The notes under the pieces are model-generated. The model was not told the DNA's origin. It saw nothing but the letters and a program-made list of their open reading frames with translations, and ran no database searches. A stretch of DNA of 8,721 nt from contig WQUT01000080.1 in NCBI GenBank assembly GCA_009781955.1, positions 1 through 8,721 on the forward strand, in the 5' to 3' direction. The DNA comes from Pseudomonadota bacterium. GTDB lineage: Bacteria > Pseudomonadota > Alphaproteobacteria > Rs-D84. Both the position numbers and the translations under genes were made by a program. The number at the start of each line of letters is the position of its first letter. The stretch's first letter is position 1. Of the stretch, positions 6,993 to 8,721 are shown piece by piece.

Positions 6993-7021
6993 TTGACTTT
7001 CGCGCGATGATATGCGATACT
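6993..7021 (+). promoter_or_regulatory. tracrRNA promoter
   Basis: TTGACT (6993-6998), a 17-nt spacer and GATACT (7016-7021) preceded by TGC form an extended -10 promoter. The predicted start is near 7028, about 28 nt before the anti-repeat. Confidence 0.6.
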
Positions 7022-7027
7022 TTTCGC

Positions 7028-7127
7028 AGTGGAAAATTCAGCATCTGAATTTTTAATAGGGATTAAATGTCCAGCTGTTAATAAGGATTATCCACCATTA
7101 AAACGGACACTTCGGTGTTCGTTTTTT
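7028..7127 (+). ncRNA. tracrRNA
   Basis: The tracrRNA pairs with the crRNA repeat and anchors it in Cas9. Bases 7056-7075 (ATAGGGATTAAATGTCCAGC) are the exact reverse complement of repeat positions 7-26. Pairing continues to repeat position 4 through G-U wobbles at 7076 and 7078, giving about 23 pairs. Before it is a 9-bp hairpin (7033-7041 with 7045-7053, CAT loop). After it, AATAAGGATTATCC holds a GGA-TTA-TCC stem resembling the nexus of S. pyogenes tracrRNA, and the molecule ends in an intrinsic terminator. The length is about 100 nt. The 5' end is inferred from the promoter; the 3' end is set by the T-run. The gene lies upstream of cas9 on the opposite strand, over 5 kb from the array. 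Confidence 0.92.
7101..7127 (+). terminator. tracrRNA intrinsic terminator
   Basis: CGGACAC (7104-7110) pairs with GTGTTCG (7115-7121) around a TTCG tetraloop, with one G-T wobble. AAA before it can pair with the start of the six-T run at 7122-7127. The stem also serves as the 3' stem-loop of the tracrRNA and insulates tgt from tracrRNA transcription. Confidence 0.9.
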
Positions 7128-7129
7128 CG

Positions 7130-7157
7130 TTGCATTTCCGCGCACAGCGGATATAAT
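7130..7157 (+). promoter_or_regulatory. tgt promoter, predicted leaderless
   Basis: A perfect TATAAT (7152-7157) lies six bases before the tgt ATG at 7164. TTGCAT (7130-7135) with a 16-nt gap is a weak -35. Transcription should start at about 7163-7165, on the start codon itself, and no Shine-Dalgarno sequence is present. It sits directly after the tracrRNA T-run. Confidence 0.65.
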
Positions 7158-7163
7158 CCGCGC

Positions 7164-8384
7164 ATGTCATTAAAATTCAATCTTATCGCAGCCGATGGAA
7201 CCGCGCGGAGGGGCGCGGTAGAAACCGCGCACGGAACTTTCCAGACGCCGGCCTTTATGGCCGTCGGAACCGCCGCAACCGTCAAAGCCCTGACAATGGA
7301 TATGGTCGCGGCCACGGGGACAGAGGTGATTCTGGGGAATACTTATCACCTGATGCTGCGCCCCGGCGGGGATTTGGTGGAACAGATGGGCGGGCTGCAT
7401 AAATTTTCCGGCTGGCGCGGGCCGATTTTAACTGATTCCGGCGGGTTTCAGGTGATGTCCCTTTCAGAGTTGGCGAAAATGTCCGAACAAGGCGTGGAAT
7501 TCACGTCCCACATTGACGGCGGAATAAAGCATTTCCTGACCCCCGAAAAATCAGTTCAGATTCAGCATCAGCTGGATTCCAATATTACTATGGTGTTGGA
7601 CGAGTGCTTGAAATTGCCCGCGCCGCGCGCGCGAGTAGATAAAAATGTAGACATGGTCACCCGCTGGGCGCGGCGATCGCGCGACGCCTTTACCGACCGG
7701 CCCGGGTATGGAATTTTCGGCATTGTCCAGGGGGCGGATCAGCCGGATTTGCGCGCGCGATCGGCGGCGGCGCTGACCGGCATAGGCTTTGACGGATACG
7801 CCATAGGCGGGCTGGCGGTAGGGGAACCGCAAGACGTAATGTTTGATATAATCGCGAAAACCGCGCCCGCCCTGCCCGCCGACCGGCCGCGGTATCTGAT
7901 GGGCGTTGGAACGCCGATTGACATACTCGGCGCGGTAGAGCGCGGAATTGACATGTTTGACTGCGTCATGCCCACGCGCGCCGGCCGCACGGCCCAGGCA
8001 TTTACCCGGCGCGGCACGCTGAACATGCGCAACGCAAAATTCCGTGATGACGCGGGCCCGCTGGATCCGGAATGCGGGTGTCCGGCATGCCGTTTCCCCC
8101 CCAACGGGGGGGTGGCGCCTTGTATCGGCGCCGAGGGGGGTAACACCCACCCCGCCGCGCAATACCAGCGCGGCACCCCTCCCAGGGAGGGGAATTTATC
8201 CCGCGCGTATATTCATCACCTGGTGAAATCTGACGAGATTCTGGGGGCGATGCTGCTGACCCAGCATAACCTCTGGTTCTATCAAGACCTGATGCGCGGA
8301 ATCCGCGCCGCGATAGAGTCCGGCCGGTTTGCGGAATTCAAAAAGCAATTCATTGAAACCTATACGGGCGGCAAAAACGGATAA
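7164..8384 (+). CDS. tgt: Queuine/preQ1 tRNA-guanine transglycosylase (Tgt)
   Basis: Tgt exchanges guanine 34 of GUN-anticodon tRNAs for preQ1, the step before QueA in queuosine synthesis. The start at 7164 gives MSLKFNLIAADGTARRGAVE, the usual Tgt beginning; the frame is open upstream to 7029, but that part overlaps the tracrRNA. Key motifs are TPAFMAVGTAATVK, ILGNTYHL, LTDSGGFQVMSL (Asp91), GYAIGGLAVGE, YLMGVGTP and GIDMFDCVMPTRAGRTA (nucleophile Asp266). The zinc ligands are Cys304, Cys306, Cys309 and His368. The Cys309-His368 distance is 59 residues, against 26 in E. coli and Zymomonas Tgt, so 33 residues have been added by the palindromic DNA at 8096-8192. Everything after the insert (SRAYIHHLVKSDEILGAML) is normal. 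The 406-residue length is correspondingly above the usual 370-385. I expect it to be functional. Confidence 0.95.
   Translation: MSLKFNLIAADGTARRGAVETAHGTFQTPAFMAVGTAATVKALTMDMVAATGTEVILGNTYHLMLRPGGDLVEQMGGLHKFSGWRGPILTDSGGFQVMSLSELAKMSEQGVEFTSHIDGGIKHFLTPEKSVQIQHQLDSNITMVLDECLKLPAPRARVDKNVDMVTRWARRSRDAFTDRPGYGIFGIVQGADQPDLRARSAAALTGIGFDGYAIGGLAVGEPQDVMFDIIAKTAPALPADRPRYLMGVGTPIDILGAVERGIDMFDCVMPTRAGRTAQAFTRRGTLNMRNAKFRDDAGPLDPECGCPACRFPPNGGVAPCIGAEGGNTHPAAQYQRGTPPREGNLSRAYIHHLVKSDEILGAMLLTQHNLWFYQDLMRGIRAAIESGRFAEFKKQFIETYTGGKNG
8096..8192 (-). repeat. In-frame palindromic element, G/C-run family, copy in tgt
   Basis: Four hairpins lie in mirror order: C7-AAC-G7 (8096-8112), GGCGCC-TTGTATC-GGCGCC (8114-8132), then GAGGGGGG and its partner CCACCCC, then GCCGCGC-loop-GCGCGGC (8154-8174) and CCCCTCC-CAG-GGAGGGG (8176-8192). 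Read on the minus strand the first half runs CCCCCCTC, GATACAAG-loop hairpin, C7/G7 hairpin, GAAACG. This matches the right half of the queA element at 876-998, including the loop bases. The strand given is the one aligning with the queA copies. The insert adds 33 codons in frame. Confidence 0.8.
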
Positions 8385-8451
8385 GAAAAACTTTATATCC
8401 GATACTAATTACCGATTAAGCTTTACCGTTAATCTCGGCCAAGCTATCAAC

Positions 8452-8610
8452 ATGATACTACAATTTCAGTCGGGTGCGAGAAACGATGAACGCCTGCGCC
8501 AATTATGTCATAACTGGGCATACACTATACAGAAACGCGGGCCGAATCCGCAATTCAGCCGGACAAAGATTCTGCTGAACTACTTGAACCACGCGAAATA
8601 TTTGGGTTAG
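8452..8610 (+). CDS. Small hypothetical protein, start uncertain
   Basis: I do not recognise this protein. From the only ATG it has 52 residues (MILQFQSGARNDERLRQLCH and on, ending NYLNHAKYLG) and looks soluble, basic and helical. The frame stays open upstream through the tgt stop, and the stretch DTNYRLSFTVNLGQAIN before the ATG looks protein-like, so translation may begin earlier, at TTG 8329 or 8353 inside tgt, giving up to 93 residues. No ribosome site or promoter decides the start. It could also be the C-terminal remnant of a larger gene. It is probably co-transcribed with tgt. Confidence 0.35.
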   Translation: MILQFQSGARNDERLRQLCHNWAYTIQKRGPNPQFSRTKILLNYLNHAKYLG

Positions 8611-8638
8611 GCGCCGCCGCATCCGGTCAAAATTTTGC

Positions 8639-8665
8639 TTGATTTCCCGGAAAATACAGTATAAT
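8639..8665 (+). promoter_or_regulatory. Outward promoter at window end
   Basis: A perfect TATAAT (8660-8665) is preceded by TTGATT (8639-8644, 15-nt gap) or TTGCTT (8635-8640, 19-nt gap); both gaps are off the optimum. The following ATG at 8668 is too close to the -10 box to be a leaderless start. The promoter probably serves a gene or RNA beyond the window. Confidence 0.4.
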
Positions 8666-8721
8666 ATATGCGGGCTTTCATCCTTGGTCCGCCTGCGCTT
8701 TACGCTAGGGCGCGATTGTGG

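Noticed and set aside
7033..7057. 7033-7053 hairpin as a full terminator
   Set aside because: The stem is AT-rich with only two G-C pairs, and the tracrRNA must be read past it.
7029..7163. N-terminal extension of Tgt from 7029
   Set aside because: It overlaps the tracrRNA and its terminator, and Tgt homology begins at MSLKFNL (7164).
7551..8162. 203-aa minus-strand ORF opposite tgt
   Set aside because: It is a shadow of the GC-rich tgt gene on the other strand, with no recognisable motif or ribosome site.
8668..8721. ORF starting at ATG 8668 and running off the window
   Set aside because: It is only 18 codons, the ATG is too close to the -10 box, and the residues match nothing I recognise.

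Overview
This window carries a complete, compact type II-C CRISPR-Cas locus set between the two tRNA queuosine genes queA and tgt. In many Alphaproteobacteria these two genes lie next to each other. That order, the alphaproteobacterial look of the QueA and Tgt proteins, and clear sigma70-type promoters suggest an uncultured alphaproteobacterium or a close relative. This assignment is an inference; no rRNA or taxonomic marker is present. queA and tgt are GC-rich, while cas9 and the regions around the array are clearly more AT-rich, which fits horizontal gain of the CRISPR-Cas block.

Layout, left to right. queA (+) enters from the left edge with its N-terminus cut off, and stops at 1238. Thirty bases later an array of 8 identical 36-bp repeats and 7 spacers begins (1269-1767). 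It ends in a large hairpin terminator fused to the last repeat. An AT-rich stretch of about 190 bp with a strong promoter leads into cas1 (+), which overlaps cas2 (+). cas2 runs tail-to-tail into cas9 (-), with the two stop codons overlapping. Upstream of cas9 an unlabelled tracrRNA gene (+, about 7028-7127) can be read directly: promoter, 5' hairpin, a 20-nt exact anti-repeat, a nexus-like stem, and a UUCG terminator. tgt (+) follows with its own promoter, probably producing a leaderless mRNA. A small unrecognised ORF and an outward promoter close the window.

How the system should work. Each repeat holds a near-consensus promoter: TGGACA, 16 nt, then TATAAT at the very 3' end of the repeat. 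Every spacer-repeat unit should therefore be transcribed from its own start inside the spacer, giving short-guide crRNAs without RNase III processing, as known for Neisseria meningitidis and Campylobacter jejuni type II-C. The crRNA repeat pairs with the tracrRNA anti-repeat and loads Cas9 (1230 aa, all RuvC and HNH catalytic residues visible). Cas1-Cas2 would acquire spacers. No csn2 or cas4 is present.

The second striking feature is a set of palindromic DNA elements inserted in frame inside the housekeeping genes. queA carries at least four (two structural families) and tgt one, which adds 33 residues between the zinc ligands. None breaks the reading frame. This resembles in principle the protein-coding palindromic elements of Rickettsia, but the sequences here are different as far as I can tell by eye.
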